Assembly (NCBI GenBank): GCA_019057795.1
Contig: JAHLWS010000078.1
Location: 1-64,000, forward strand
From: Promethearchaeota archaeon
GTDB lineage: Archaea > Asgardarchaeota > Lokiarchaeia > Sigyniarchaeales > SOKP01
Reading direction: 5' to 3'
Length of the DNA stretch: 64,000 nt
The translations under genes and the position numbers were made by a program. The notes beneath the pieces were generated by a model. That model made no database searches and had not been told where the DNA came from. It saw nothing but the letters and a program-made list of their open reading frames with translations. Positions 34,287 to 43,727 of the stretch are shown in pieces. Every line of letters begins with the position of its first letter. Position 1 is the stretch's first letter.

Positions 34287-36345
34287 TTGCAATTTTACCT
34301 GTTTTTGAATTCTTAATATAATTTGAACCAACTTCTAGGTTCCCTAATCCAATTAAACTCTTTTTATCTTTGTCGAAAATAAGCGTAAAATCTTTTGGAA
34401 CGAGATTTGGACTATAACTTACAATCCCAGGACGAAATAAGGTGTTACCCTTAATTATTTGTCCATCAAAAACTATAAAATTCGTATTTTCATTTAAAGG
34501 TAATAATCTATTCGCTCCTGAAAGATTTAATTCAATTTGTCCCGTTTTAAAATTGAATTTTCCAAGATACTCATTATTTATCAAGTCAAATATTTCTATT
34601 TGGTGTCTTCTTTCATTTTTTCTAGTCCTAATTCCATTAAAACATATTTTTTCTCCAGCCCCTGTTCCAAATTGATAATCCAATATTTTAATAAATTTAC
34701 GAGTCCAACTCTTTGAGAAATTTTTATTTTTTGGAATAGGTTTTAGTGGTTTAAACGAATCTTTTAGGTCAATAATACTGTTTTCTAAAGATTTTAAGGA
34801 TTCAATGGTAGTTAGATTGTTTTTAATTCCCGTGAAGTAAAATTTATTCTTTAGTATTAATCGAGCGTTATCTATAATTTTTAAGTATCCGGGTTCTTTT
34901 AAATAACATATAATAGGTATGTCCTTATCATATTTCTCTAGTAGTTTAATTAACATATTTGAAGCAATTGATATTTCTTCATTATCCCAATCCCCAGTTA
35001 CTGAAATGTCATATGAATTTACGGGGTATATATTTTCAAGTTGTCTAGGAATGGCTCCTAAGGGAGAAGTTAAAATTATTTCTTGAAAATCAGGAAAATC
35101 ACGAAATTTTCTAATTATGCTGTAAAATTTCTTGTGAGATTTCGACTCGGAGTACGGTTTTTTTGCCGAGCAAGGAAGTATGATAATCAATTTTGTCCAT
35201 GATTCAGGCGTAAAACTTTTCAATAATCTCTCCCGAAATTCTTGGAAATCTGGTCTATAATATGAAGATGGACCAAAACATTTAATGATCTTGTTCGCTT
35301 GAGTTATCGGAGTTTCAAGTTTCATCGCGTTAAAGTACTGTTTATCTAAGACTTTCAAAGTAGATATTATGTTCATGTCGTCAAATGAGGATTTTTCGAC
35401 GAAACCTCGAAAATCCTCCATTCGCAAATACAACTTTATTTTATTCATGTATGTATAAGCGGATATAATATTATGAAGAGTTAATTGTTCTATTTTTTCA
35501 GAAGAATATTTGTTTTCTAGGATATATTTTAATTTCCTTTTGCAAATAGAACACGAGCAGGGTAAATATTTTAATTTATAAATGGGAAGTAAATGTTCTA
35601 TAGTATCGTAGAAATTTTCAGAAGATAAATATAATAGATAGGAACAATCAATTAAATCTACTCCTAAATAGACTAAAATTGGATAAAATTTCGGAATAAT
35701 TCTACCTGAAGCCATTAAGACTAAATTATTGTCGAGCTCTTGTTTAATTTGAATAATTATATTTAAAATATTTCTATATTTACTAAATACATCAAATAGA
35801 TCGACTAAATTTAATATTCTCACATTACTGTTATCCTTAATTAAAGGAAGATATAGATCAAATAATTCGGGATACTCAAAGATCTTAATAGATAAACCAA
35901 AATCTAAATTTCGATATTGATTTAAGATTTGATTGGCGTTGGTTATAAAATGTATAATTTCGTTTTTAGCGAAATCCTTATTTATGGTCGTAGTAGGGAT
36001 ATTAAACGGAATTAAAGGTACAATATTATCCTCTGAAAATATATCAATATTATTAACTAAAATTTCTTTAAATCTTTCCATTGAACCATTGTGCTTATAA
36101 ATAAAGCCAGTATGTTTAAACTTTTCTCGTAAAAACCCAATTTTCAAATAGAATTCTTTTAAGATCAAAAATACCTCGTGGTCTTCAAATTCCTCAAGAA
36201 AACTTATATGGTTTATTAAACTTTTCTTCATCGGAATGAGGATATTAGGTGTCGATATAAACCTTTTAGATTCTTTTGAACAAATTATTCTTCCTACTCT
36301 AGAAAATCCTATTCCTTTAGTTATTAATTCAAAAAAATAATTCAT
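34264..36345 (-). CDS. arcS: Archaeosine synthase ArcS
   Basis: The 693-residue protein is TGT-related. Residues about 370-480 contain LIIILPCSAKKPYSESKSHKKFY, the ArcS core PCSxxKPYxxSxxH, and PLGAIPRQLENIYPVNSYDISVTGDWDNEE. An upstream CSCSICKRK block (about 262-270) resembles the TGT zinc site. The last ~75 residues (NFVVFDGQIIKGNTLFRPGIVSYSPN...) form a PUA RNA-binding domain. ArcS attaches lysine to preQ0-15 in tRNA; RaSEA, encoded next, completes the reaction. ATG 36345 is preferred to TTG 36354 because it fits a leaderless transcript from TTTAAATACC near 36370-36380. Confidence 0.9.
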   Translation of the reverse strand: MNYFFELITKGIGFSRVGRIICSKESKRFISTPNILIPMKKSLINHISFLEEFEDHEVFLILKEFYLKIGFLREKFKHTGFIYKHNGSMERFKEILVNNIDIFSEDNIVPLIPFNIPTTTINKDFAKNEIIHFITNANQILNQYRNLDFGLSIKIFEYPELFDLYLPLIKDNSNVRILNLVDLFDVFSKYRNILNIIIQIKQELDNNLVLMASGRIIPKFYPILVYLGVDLIDCSYLLYLSSENFYDTIEHLLPIYKLKYLPCSCSICKRKLKYILENKYSSEKIEQLTLHNIISAYTYMNKIKLYLRMEDFRGFVEKSSFDDMNIISTLKVLDKQYFNAMKLETPITQANKIIKCFGPSSYYRPDFQEFRERLLKSFTPESWTKLIIILPCSAKKPYSESKSHKKFYSIIRKFRDFPDFQEIILTSPLGAIPRQLENIYPVNSYDISVTGDWDNEEISIASNMLIKLLEKYDKDIPIICYLKEPGYLKIIDNARLILKNKFYFTGIKNNLTTIESLKSLENSIIDLKDSFKPLKPIPKNKNFSKSWTRKFIKILDYQFGTGAGEKICFNGIRTRKNERRHQIEIFDLINNEYLGKFNFKTGQIELNLSGANRLLPLNENTNFIVFDGQIIKGNTLFRPGIVSYSPNLVPKDFTLIFDKDKKSLIGLGNLEVGSNYIKNSKTGKIANVYGKIK

Positions 36346-36440
36346 GTTCTTCAATTAAAGATATCATTCAAAGGTATTTAAATTAATTTTTTTCTACTTT
36401 TTTAAATTCAAGCTACAAAATAAGAATTATCAAATTAAAA

Positions 36441-37400
36441 TCAAAATAATTTAAAGTTTGTGTACGGTTTCAACTCATCAAGTACAAAATTAGTATAAGT
36501 ATCTTCCATATCTTCTGATTCGTAGAGATTTTTGATAAAATCTCCGAACTCTTCGATTTTTTTTACTCGAACAATTGCTAACAATCCGTATTGTTCGCCC
36601 ATCCTGAATAGATACACAATTTCATCTCTTCTTACTAAGCTTAGTGCCAATTCACTATATTTCGAAGAATCTTTAGGTTTAATTCTTACTATAAATTTCC
36701 CTTTAAATCCCACCTCTTTTGGCTTAAAATTTATGGAATAATTAAGTACAACGCTTGATTCTTCAAGTTTTTTTATTCTATTGTAAATAGTAGATTGTGA
36801 CAGCTCTACATTATATCTTTTCTTGAAAATTTTGGAAATTTCGTAAGTAGAAATCAATTTTAAATTTTGTTCGTTCTCCATTATTTTCAGAATATTATAA
36901 TCAATTTGGTCAAGGTTTAGATCTATTTCCAGTTCTGTTGTCGTTACATCTATTCCATTAGTTTTGAACACTTTTATCGCTTCAATTATCTGATATTTCT
37001 TAAAATAAGATGTTCCCATTATTTCATCTATTTTTAGGAGAACTTTGTTAAACTCATCAGAATCGTTAAACACAAATAGAGCAATGAGTGAGTACTCTCC
37101 AAAAATTCCATCCAGCATTTTCATTTGAGGAATTTTTAACAAATCTTCGACGATGTGTGGCTCTTTAGGGTTTGTTTTTATTTCCAAAATTACATATTTT
37201 AAATTGGGTCGAATATTAGGGTTGATATTAATAGTGAAATTTTTAATTATTCCTTTATCCTTTAACATTTCAAATTTATTTTGAAAAGTTTGTCTAGTAA
37301 TCCCCAATTCTTTTGAAATTTTTGAGATATTAGGTTTTGATTTTGTATTGACATTTTTCAATATCTCAAAAGATTTTATATGATTTTTGCTGCTCACCAT
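36441..37400 (-). CDS. Lrp/AsnC-type regulator with two winged-helix domains
   Basis: About 319 residues from ATG 37400, chosen over an upstream in-frame start because a TTCTTAAATAG TATA-like box lies about 25 bases before it (leaderless). HTH segments lie at about residues 5-45 (FEILKNVNTKSKPNISKISKELGITRQTFQNKFEMLKDKGII) and 160-210 (LISTYEISKIFKKRYNVELSQSTIYNRIKKLEES), with ligand-binding-type alpha/beta regions after each. It is divergent from the SAH hydrolase gene; regulation of methionine/SAM metabolism is possible but unproven. Confidence 0.75.
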   Translation of the reverse strand: MVSSKNHIKSFEILKNVNTKSKPNISKISKELGITRQTFQNKFEMLKDKGIIKNFTININPNIRPNLKYVILEIKTNPKEPHIVEDLLKIPQMKMLDGIFGEYSLIALFVFNDSDEFNKVLLKIDEIMGTSYFKKYQIIEAIKVFKTNGIDVTTTELEIDLNLDQIDYNILKIMENEQNLKLISTYEISKIFKKRYNVELSQSTIYNRIKKLEESSVVLNYSINFKPKEVGFKGKFIVRIKPKDSSKYSELALSLVRRDEIVYLFRMGEQYGLLAIVRVKKIEEFGDFIKNLYESEDMEDTYTNFVLDELKPYTNFKLF

Positions 37401-37560
37401 AATAATTTTTAAGTAATTGCTATTTAAGAATATAATTGTTTGTATAAAAATTGCATAATTTAGTTTACACTTTTTGATAATCATATTTAAATAATATCAT
37501 AAAATTATTAGATTAACATATTGTTAAAATTTATCATTTTTGTGAATAGTGAAATTGAAT

Positions 37561-38829
37561 ATGGTTAATTATAAAGTAGCTGATGAAAACCTTGCTGAAA
37601 AAGGCAAAGAAGCTCTATATGTAGCTGAATCTAAAATGCCAGTTACAGCCGAAATTATTCGTAAGAGATTTTCCAAAGAAAAGCCCTTGAAAGGCATAAC
37701 AATTGCAGGATGTTTACATATTACTAAAGAAACCGGAATTCTTGCTCGTACTTTGAAAGCAGGGGGTGCTGAAGTCTATTTATGTGGAAGTAATCCGTTA
37801 TCTACTCAAGATGATGTTGCTGCTGCCTTAGTTCAAGAAGGAATAAATGTTTTTGCGTGGCATGGAAATACAGACGAAGAATTTTATTGGTGTATTCGAG
37901 AGTGTCTCAAGGCAAAACCGAATATTTTAATTGATGATGGTGCGGATATGATTGTTACTGCTCATAAGGAGTTTCCAGAGTTGATTGAAAAGGGCACGAT
38001 AATTGCATGTCAAGAAGAAACTACCACTGGAGTAAAAAGATTTAAAGCAATGAATAAAAAAGGAGCGCTGAAAGTTCCCTTATTTCCTGTGAATGATGCA
38101 AGGTGTAAGAATCAATTTGATAACGAGTTAGGAACGGGACAAGGCATTATTTCTGCAATATACGGTATGCATGTTCTCTTCGCAGGAAAAAATGTTCTGA
38201 TTGCAGGGTTCGGGCATTGCAGCTCGGGAATGGCATTAAGAGCTAGAGGATTAGGTGCTAATGTAACGGTTACTGAAGTTGATGCAATAAAAGCTTTGCA
38301 AGCCAAATTCGCAGGATATAATGTTATGCCCATTCTTGAAGCAATTCCAGACGCTGATATTATCCTTACAGCGACAGGATGCAAGCATGTAATCCCTGCA
38401 AAAACAGAAGTATTCGATAAACTTAAGGACAACGTCATCCTTGGGAATCTTGGTCATTTCGACATTGAAATTCCAACCAAAGAATTGTATGAACATGCCA
38501 AGGAAATAAAGCCAGTTAGAACGAATGTAGAAGAATTAATCTTTCCTAATGGAAAAAAAGTTTATCTGCTAGCTAAGGGAAGGCTCGCAAATCTCGTTTT
38601 GTCTGAAGGGCATCCTAGCGAAGTTATGGATATGTCGTTTGCTCTGCAATCTTTAATGTCCGAGTACATTGTGAAAAATAAAGCCTCTTTTAAGCCGGGC
38701 ATGATTAGTATTCCGCCTGAGATAGACGATAAAGTTGGTTATTTGAAATTAAAAACCATGGGTGTTAAAATAGATAAATTAACAGACGAGCAGTACAGTT
38801 ACATTCATGGATATGAAGAAGGGACTTAA
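37561..38829 (+). CDS. ahcY: S-adenosyl-L-homocysteine hydrolase
   Basis: About 422 residues. GCLHITKETGILARTLKAGGAEVYLCGSNPLSTQDDVAAAL is the substrate region, EETTTGVKRF and NDARCKNQFDNELGTGQ are family signatures, and GFGHCSSGMALRARGLGANVTVTEVD is the NAD-binding Rossmann motif. It lacks the ~40-residue insert of eukaryotic enzymes and ends in KLKTMGVKIDKLTDEQYSYIHGYEEGT, as archaeal forms do. It cleaves SAH to homocysteine and adenosine, relieving inhibition of methyltransferases. In-frame GTG (37549) and TTG (37555) are alternative starts. Confidence 0.95.
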   Translation: MVNYKVADENLAEKGKEALYVAESKMPVTAEIIRKRFSKEKPLKGITIAGCLHITKETGILARTLKAGGAEVYLCGSNPLSTQDDVAAALVQEGINVFAWHGNTDEEFYWCIRECLKAKPNILIDDGADMIVTAHKEFPELIEKGTIIACQEETTTGVKRFKAMNKKGALKVPLFPVNDARCKNQFDNELGTGQGIISAIYGMHVLFAGKNVLIAGFGHCSSGMALRARGLGANVTVTEVDAIKALQAKFAGYNVMPILEAIPDADIILTATGCKHVIPAKTEVFDKLKDNVILGNLGHFDIEIPTKELYEHAKEIKPVRTNVEELIFPNGKKVYLLAKGRLANLVLSEGHPSEVMDMSFALQSLMSEYIVKNKASFKPGMISIPPEIDDKVGYLKLKTMGVKIDKLTDEQYSYIHGYEEGT

Positions 38830-38899
38830 ACATTTTAATAACATAATTTTTTATTTATTTTTATAATTTCTATTACTAAGCTTTTTTTTATTTTGTCTT

Positions 38900-39925
38900 T
38901 CAAGGTTTAGGATTTAAGATTTCATCTGCAGTAATATCTCCATAGATTTCATTAGCCAGTTTTCTGAGCCCATCTATTCCAAGTGGTTCTTCAAGGAGCT
39001 TATCTGAATCCCAAATCTTTAAATCTTTAAATTCTTTTTTAATTTCCTCAGAAAATTTTAATTGTATTTGACGCATTTTTTTACAGAAATTACAGTGTTT
39101 AGGATCAGGAGTCAACATATTAATGTGGACCGCATCAAGGTTAATGTATTTTTTCGTTAAATCTCTTGCGCGTTTAACTTCTTCAAAGCTAGGTTTTTCA
39201 GCTATTGAAACTAACCTTAAGGACCCTACGCTATGGATTAGTTCAGTAATTCTCTCGCCACGCTTTTCAAGATCGACTATCATATTGAATATTTCTTTAC
39301 CTAATTCCCTCCTCTTTTCCTGATCATCAAATGGTTTAAGAATTTGATGAAACATTTTAGAAAAATTCCTAATTGTTCCTTTTATTGAATTATAAAAATT
39401 TAAAGAGTATTTTAAGACGACTTTTACTTGGTCTTCTGGGATTTCAAAGAGAGCAATCATATTAGCAGTGGGAGGAAAGTCAGCTATAATGATATCAAAT
39501 TGAATATCTTGAGAAGTTATATCCTCAGCATCTAAGATTTTTTGAAAAAACATGGCGTTTTTTAAAGCCAACGGTATTGAATCGGAAGTAAAGGTAGTAT
39601 CAAAAAATTCTTCAATTTGGGGGATCCTCCCTACCAATGGCATCTGTTTCATGAGAGCTTTCATCTTATTAACTAAATCTTTAGTATATTTTTCAGCATA
39701 GATATTTGGATCGGGCTCAATTGCCCATAGATTACTTGTTATTGGCGTAATATAGTTTCCAATCTCCAGAGATAGGAGATCTGATAAATTATGGGCCATA
39801 TCAAAGGAAATGAGAAGTATTTTCTTATTTGGAAGTAGTTTTGACAGAAGCACAGCGGTAGCTGCACTTATAGAGCTTTTCCCCACTCCTCCTTTCCCTC
39901 CTAACACTATTATTCTTTCAATCAT
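38900..39925 (-). CDS. Get3/ArsA-family ATPase with CxxC
   Basis: The 341-residue product has the deviant Walker A GGKGGVGKSS (residues 9-18), switch I SFDMAHNLSDLL (about 40-51, the DxAHxLSD motif), and DIIIADFPPTANMI (A-loop/switch II region). HCNFCKKM (about 285-292) supplies the CxxC pair that bridges the Get3 homodimer through zinc. A client-binding helical part lies between. Get3 proteins deliver tail-anchored proteins to membranes; the CxxC favours Get3 over bacterial arsenite pump ArsA. Confidence 0.88.
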   Translation of the reverse strand: MIERIIVLGGKGGVGKSSISAATAVLLSKLLPNKKILLISFDMAHNLSDLLSLEIGNYITPITSNLWAIEPDPNIYAEKYTKDLVNKMKALMKQMPLVGRIPQIEEFFDTTFTSDSIPLALKNAMFFQKILDAEDITSQDIQFDIIIADFPPTANMIALFEIPEDQVKVVLKYSLNFYNSIKGTIRNFSKMFHQILKPFDDQEKRRELGKEIFNMIVDLEKRGERITELIHSVGSLRLVSIAEKPSFEEVKRARDLTKKYINLDAVHINMLTPDPKHCNFCKKMRQIQLKFSEEIKKEFKDLKIWDSDKLLEEPLGIDGLRKLANEIYGDITADEILNPKP

Positions 39926-40727
39926 GTCAAACGCTTAGATGCTTTAAAATAAGAAATTAAATAATATCAAATAACGATATAATATATAAAATAAATTCAA
40001 GAATTTTAATAATTCTACATTAATTTATTGGATTTTTTTTAGGAAAAAAGACTAACTTCCCGGAAAGAGTTGGACACTCACAATCCTTGTTTCTTTCGAA
40101 ATAGAAATAAAATCTGCCGATATCCGTATTAAGTTTGTACTTTACCTTTCTTTTGATGTTATCTGACATTTTTTTTAATAATTTATTATTCCAGTAAATA
40201 CTCATAGATTTAGAATCATAATTAATCTTAAAAAAATAGCATTTTATGGAGATAATATAACGATAAGGGCGGAGCCTTAATTGAACCTTTAAATTAACAA
40301 AAGATAAATTAAAAGAATTATTTTAATAAAATAATCATCAAAAAAATGTTGATTATTAATAGATTTACTAATTAAATTTACCATTCATATTAATTAAAAT
40401 TTTAATCGAATAAGTAAAATTAAATTTTCAAAAAAATCATCAATTAAATGAAATAATAAAATCAATCAATCAAAGTATTAAATTAAAATTATTATCCAAA
40501 CTTATAACAATATATAGGAAGTAGATTCATTAGATTCATAATTCAAGCTTAATAAAGACAAATAAAAATATCTCAAAAGATAAAGCATTCAAGATCTTAG
40601 TTAGAAATAATCAATTTAACATTAGTTCCTATCTACTAGTCGGATTTTACTTCTTTTTATAAGTTTATAATTAATTTTAGATAGATTGATAAAATTAAAT
40701 GTTAAATAGAAAAAAGGAGTGATTAAG
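39926..40727. other. Long A+T-rich spacer upstream of dnaG
   Basis: Apart from a possible 61-codon ORF at 40020-40205, no gene is visible. An AAGG-GCGGAG-CCTT hairpin lies at about 40264-40277. TATA-like sequence is too abundant to choose a promoter. A good GGAGTGAT ribosome-binding site for dnaG ends the region. Confidence 0.3.
40020..40205 (-). CDS. Possible small basic protein (61 aa)
   Basis: The frame encodes a basic N-terminus and DIGRFYFYFERNKDCECPTLSGKLVFFPKK, with one CxC. Strand-like alternation and mixed composition look protein-like rather than random A+T translation, but no family is recognised and no clear ribosome-binding site is seen. It is isolated in a long spacer on the same strand as the Get3 gene. 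Confidence 0.35.
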   Translation of the reverse strand: MSIYWNNKLLKKMSDNIKRKVKYKLNTDIGRFYFYFERNKDCECPTLSGKLVFFPKKNPIN

Positions 40728-41900
40728 ATTACACATACTAATGTAGATTTTACTACAAAATATATTATTGAAGCTAAATTTAAAATTAAAGGTGTCGTTG
40801 AGAAATCAGACATCGTTGGAGCGATTTTTGGACAAACTGAAGGTCTTCTTTTAGATCTCGACTTGCGAGATCTTCAAAAGTCAGGGCGTATAGGACGGAT
40901 TGAGGTTGAAAATGAATCAAAGGAAGGAATTTCCGAAGGAATCATTAAAATCCCTTCTAGCCTTACTCGTAAAGAAACTGCTCTATTAGCAGCAACTGTA
41001 GAAACGGTTTCGCGTGTTGGACCTTGTGAAGCTGAGATTCAATTAATAGAAATAAGAGATGTGAGAGAAGCTAAACGTAAACAAATAATTGAACGGGCGG
41101 CTGAACTATTAAAAGAATGGGATGAAAAATCTTTAGAACCAAGCGAAATAGAAGAACAAATCGATACGGGTATAAAACTAGGTGAAATTATCTCTTGGGG
41201 TCCAGAAGGCTTACCCGCTGGTCCTAAAATTGACTCTAGTTCAGAACTAATACTCGTTGAAGGTCGAGCAGATGTATTAAACCTATTGAGGATAGGAGTT
41301 AAAAATACAGTTGCCGTACAAGGTACTCAAGTTCCTAAGTCGATTATTAGTTTAACTAAGAAAAAAGAAAGTGTCATAGCTTTCTTGGATGGGGATCGTG
41401 GAGGGACTATTATTTTGAATGAACTTTTACAAGTTGCAAAGCTTGATTATGTGGCGCGAGCACCAGAAGGTTACGAAGTGGAAGAACTTACTCGTAAACA
41501 AATGATAAAATCTCTCCAAAATAAAAAGCCCGTAAGAACCGCACATGAGAGGAAGGTTATCGAGAGAAAAGGACATACGGGAAAGGAATCGTATTTACAT
41601 AAATTATTGAAGAAATTAAAAGTCAAAAATTACGCAATAATAGAAGAAAGCTTTAAGAAAATAGAGCCAGGCCACAGTATAGGGTTTAATAAGAGCTTAG
41701 AGAAACTATTTGAAATCCCTGTTGGAGAAATCTTTGAAAAAATTAAAGATTTTAAAGGTACGCAATTTCTAATTATTGATGGCATCTTAACGAAACGCCT
41801 GCTTTCACTTTTATTAAAATTGAAATTGAAATTTATCGCATGTAAAAACAAGGAAGAAGATTTAAGAATACCAGAACAAATAATTGTTTTCTTCTTCTAA
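40728..41900 (+). CDS. dnaG: Archaeal DnaG (Toprim domain protein), probable ATT start
   Basis: About 390 residues. The archaeal DnaG N-terminal block is clear: TTKYIIEAKFKIKGVVEKSDIVGAIFGQTEGLL and LDLRDLQKSGRIGRIEVE. The Toprim domain has ELILVEGRADVLNLLRIG (catalytic Glu) and AFLDGDRGG (DxD). In archaea DnaG is chiefly an exosome subunit with some primase activity. A GTG at 40719 overlaps the Shine-Dalgarno itself and cannot be used well; ATT at 40728 follows GTGAT by four bases, the same spacing that precedes ATG in other genes here. No other start lies before the conserved N-terminus. Confidence 0.92.
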   Translation: MTHTNVDFTTKYIIEAKFKIKGVVEKSDIVGAIFGQTEGLLLDLDLRDLQKSGRIGRIEVENESKEGISEGIIKIPSSLTRKETALLAATVETVSRVGPCEAEIQLIEIRDVREAKRKQIIERAAELLKEWDEKSLEPSEIEEQIDTGIKLGEIISWGPEGLPAGPKIDSSSELILVEGRADVLNLLRIGVKNTVAVQGTQVPKSIISLTKKKESVIAFLDGDRGGTIILNELLQVAKLDYVARAPEGYEVEELTRKQMIKSLQNKKPVRTAHERKVIERKGHTGKESYLHKLLKKLKVKNYAIIEESFKKIEPGHSIGFNKSLEKLFEIPVGEIFEKIKDFKGTQFLIIDGILTKRLLSLLLKLKLKFIACKNKEEDLRIPEQIIVFFF

Positions 41901-41942
41901 AATTTCTAATTTTTTTTAATCATTGAATTATAGAGATTAATT

Positions 41943-42377
41943 TCAGATTTTATTACAATTGACGTTAATAGGCAAGCCATCCGCGATTGAATTTGAAACT
42001 ATACAATATTCTCTAAACTTATTGATACATAAATTGATTTCTTCAGAAGAAGCGTTTTCTTCAGGTTTAAATTTAATTTCAGCATTCACTTTAGTTAACC
42101 TTAAAAGCATTTTAGGACCTACATGAGATAATTTTCCATCTACCACGATTTCAACGCTTTTCATCTTTATATTCTTTTTTTGTAAGCAATATATAAAGGT
42201 TGTTCCTAAACACCCACCTATTCCAATTAATAAGTACTCGACGGAACTTGGACCTAGATCCGTACCGTGAAATGATGTAGGTTCGTCTACGCTAAAGTCC
42301 TTAAATTGTCTCGCAGAAGCTTTAAAATGGAGATTTTCGGTATAATTTAACGATACTTTCATGACAAAACAACTCAA
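41943..42377 (-). CDS. OsmC-family protein
   Basis: The 144-residue product has OsmC/Ohr features: SFHGTDLGPSSVEYLLIGIGGCLGTTFIYCLQKKNIKMKSVEIVVDGKL (about 35-83), including the GGC cysteine region, and CINKFREYCIVSNSIADGLPINVN (about 116-139) with the second Cys. Such proteins reduce organic peroxides or are redox-related, though the archaeal short forms are poorly characterised. The internal ATG at 42362 is a plausible alternative start. Confidence 0.82.
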   Translation of the reverse strand: MSCFVMKVSLNYTENLHFKASARQFKDFSVDEPTSFHGTDLGPSSVEYLLIGIGGCLGTTFIYCLQKKNIKMKSVEIVVDGKLSHVGPKMLLRLTKVNAEIKFKPEENASSEEINLCINKFREYCIVSNSIADGLPINVNCNKI

Positions 42378-42427
42378 AAATAGAATATCTCTTACTTTTC
42401 AATAAAAATAGGAAAAATTTAAAATTG

Positions 42428-42676
42428 TTAACGGATTCCTAAGATGAAATTAATAAAGGTCCAAAGAAGTTGGATTACAAAAGATATGCCCCCTAATAAT
42501 AGTAATCCAATTCCACATATCTTAAAAATTAAAAGATATTCTTTCCTATCTGGTTTATTGGCAATTTTTATTATTCTTTTAGTATTTTGAAAAAAGACAC
42601 CAAGACGTTCGTAGATACTTAATTTTTTACTTTTATTGTATTTAGAGTATTTTTCATAACTGGGATAATTTGACAT
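42428..42676 (-). CDS. secE: Protein translocase subunit SecE / Sec61 gamma
   Basis: The 82-residue product shows the SecE pattern: an amphipathic helix RLGVFFQNTKRIIKIANKPDRKEYLLIFKICGIGLLLLGGISFVIQLLWTFINFIL, with the KPDxxEY motif (about 41-48) and one C-terminal transmembrane helix. It clamps the SecY halves together. It is next to ftsY, so two parts of the co-translational export pathway are encoded side by side. Confidence 0.88.
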   Translation of the reverse strand: MSNYPSYEKYSKYNKSKKLSIYERLGVFFQNTKRIIKIANKPDRKEYLLIFKICGIGLLLLGGISFVIQLLWTFINFILGIR

Positions 42677-42761
42677 TTTTCGTTTTTCTTCCGTTTTTTT
42701 ATATTATTTAAATTAAAACTAAATATTTAAAAAATTTAATTATTGATTAAACTTTTGATCG

Positions 42762-43676
42762 TCATTCCTCGTTAATATCAAGAATGTTCGAAATGAACAT
42801 TTCACGATTAAATGGCTCTAAATCGTCATATCCTTGTCCCGTTCCTACAAATAAAATAGGTTTTTTAGTTTCGTAAGATATTGATAACGCAGCACCACCC
42901 TTAGCGTCAGCATCTAATTTGGTTAGAATGTTTGCATCAATTCCTACGCTATTATTAAACTCTTTGGCTTGGGTTAACGCATCATTTCCAGCAAGGGAAT
43001 CTCCAATAAATAAGACTAAATCTGGTTCGGCAACTTTAACGATTTTTTGCATTTCTCTCATTAAATTTTTATTACTAACTTGTCTCCCCGCAGTATCAAC
43101 TAGTACAACATTAATTCCTTTTGCTGTTGCGTGTTGTATTGCGTCAAAAGCAACACTTGCAGGATCTGATTTATATTCATGCTTGATAACTCTAATTCCA
43201 ATATTTTGCATATGGTAAGAGAGTTGTTCAATTGCCGCCGCTCTGAACGTGTCCGAAGCCGCAGCTACAGAAGATAAATTATTATTTTTTAAATAATGAG
43301 CTATTTTTGCAATTGTAGTCGTCTTCCCAGTCCCGTTTACACCTAGAAAAACTATAATATATGGCAAGTTTTTAGAATTTTTAATATTTATCTCATCCAA
43401 TAAATTTATGTCTTTTTCAGGCGTTAAAATGTCGGTAATTACATCTTTTAAAACATCAAATAAAAATTTACTTTTTGACGATAATAGACCTATCTCTACG
43501 CCCTTAAGCGAATCTTTTATTTTATCGCAGAGGATATCTGCGGTTTCGGTAGCTACATCATTTCCAATTAATAATAAATTCAGATCGTATAAAGTATCAT
43601 CTAAACTTTTGTCAGATAAAGTCTTTTTAACGAAAATAGAGAAAACATTACTTAATTTTTTCATTGACTTAACCAC
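42762..43676 (-). CDS. ftsY: Signal recognition particle receptor FtsY
   Basis: The 304-residue SRP GTPase has the N domain (1-100), G1 FLGVNGTGKTTTIAKIA (about 117-133), DTFRAAAIEQL (G2), VLVDTAGRQ (G3, about 196-204), ILTKLDADAKGGAALS (G4) and GTGQGYDDL (G5). DTAGR and DTFRAAA distinguish FtsY from SRP54 (there is no M domain). The acidic A domain found in many FtsY proteins is missing. It docks SRP-ribosome complexes at the membrane. Confidence 0.93.
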   Translation of the reverse strand: MVKSMKKLSNVFSIFVKKTLSDKSLDDTLYDLNLLLIGNDVATETADILCDKIKDSLKGVEIGLLSSKSKFLFDVLKDVITDILTPEKDINLLDEINIKNSKNLPYIIVFLGVNGTGKTTTIAKIAHYLKNNNLSSVAAASDTFRAAAIEQLSYHMQNIGIRVIKHEYKSDPASVAFDAIQHATAKGINVVLVDTAGRQVSNKNLMREMQKIVKVAEPDLVLFIGDSLAGNDALTQAKEFNNSVGIDANILTKLDADAKGGAALSISYETKKPILFVGTGQGYDDLEPFNREMFISNILDINEE

Positions 43677-43727
43677 ATGAATTGAAGATTAATACTATTT
43701 TAAAATAAGTGAAAAATTCAAATTATT

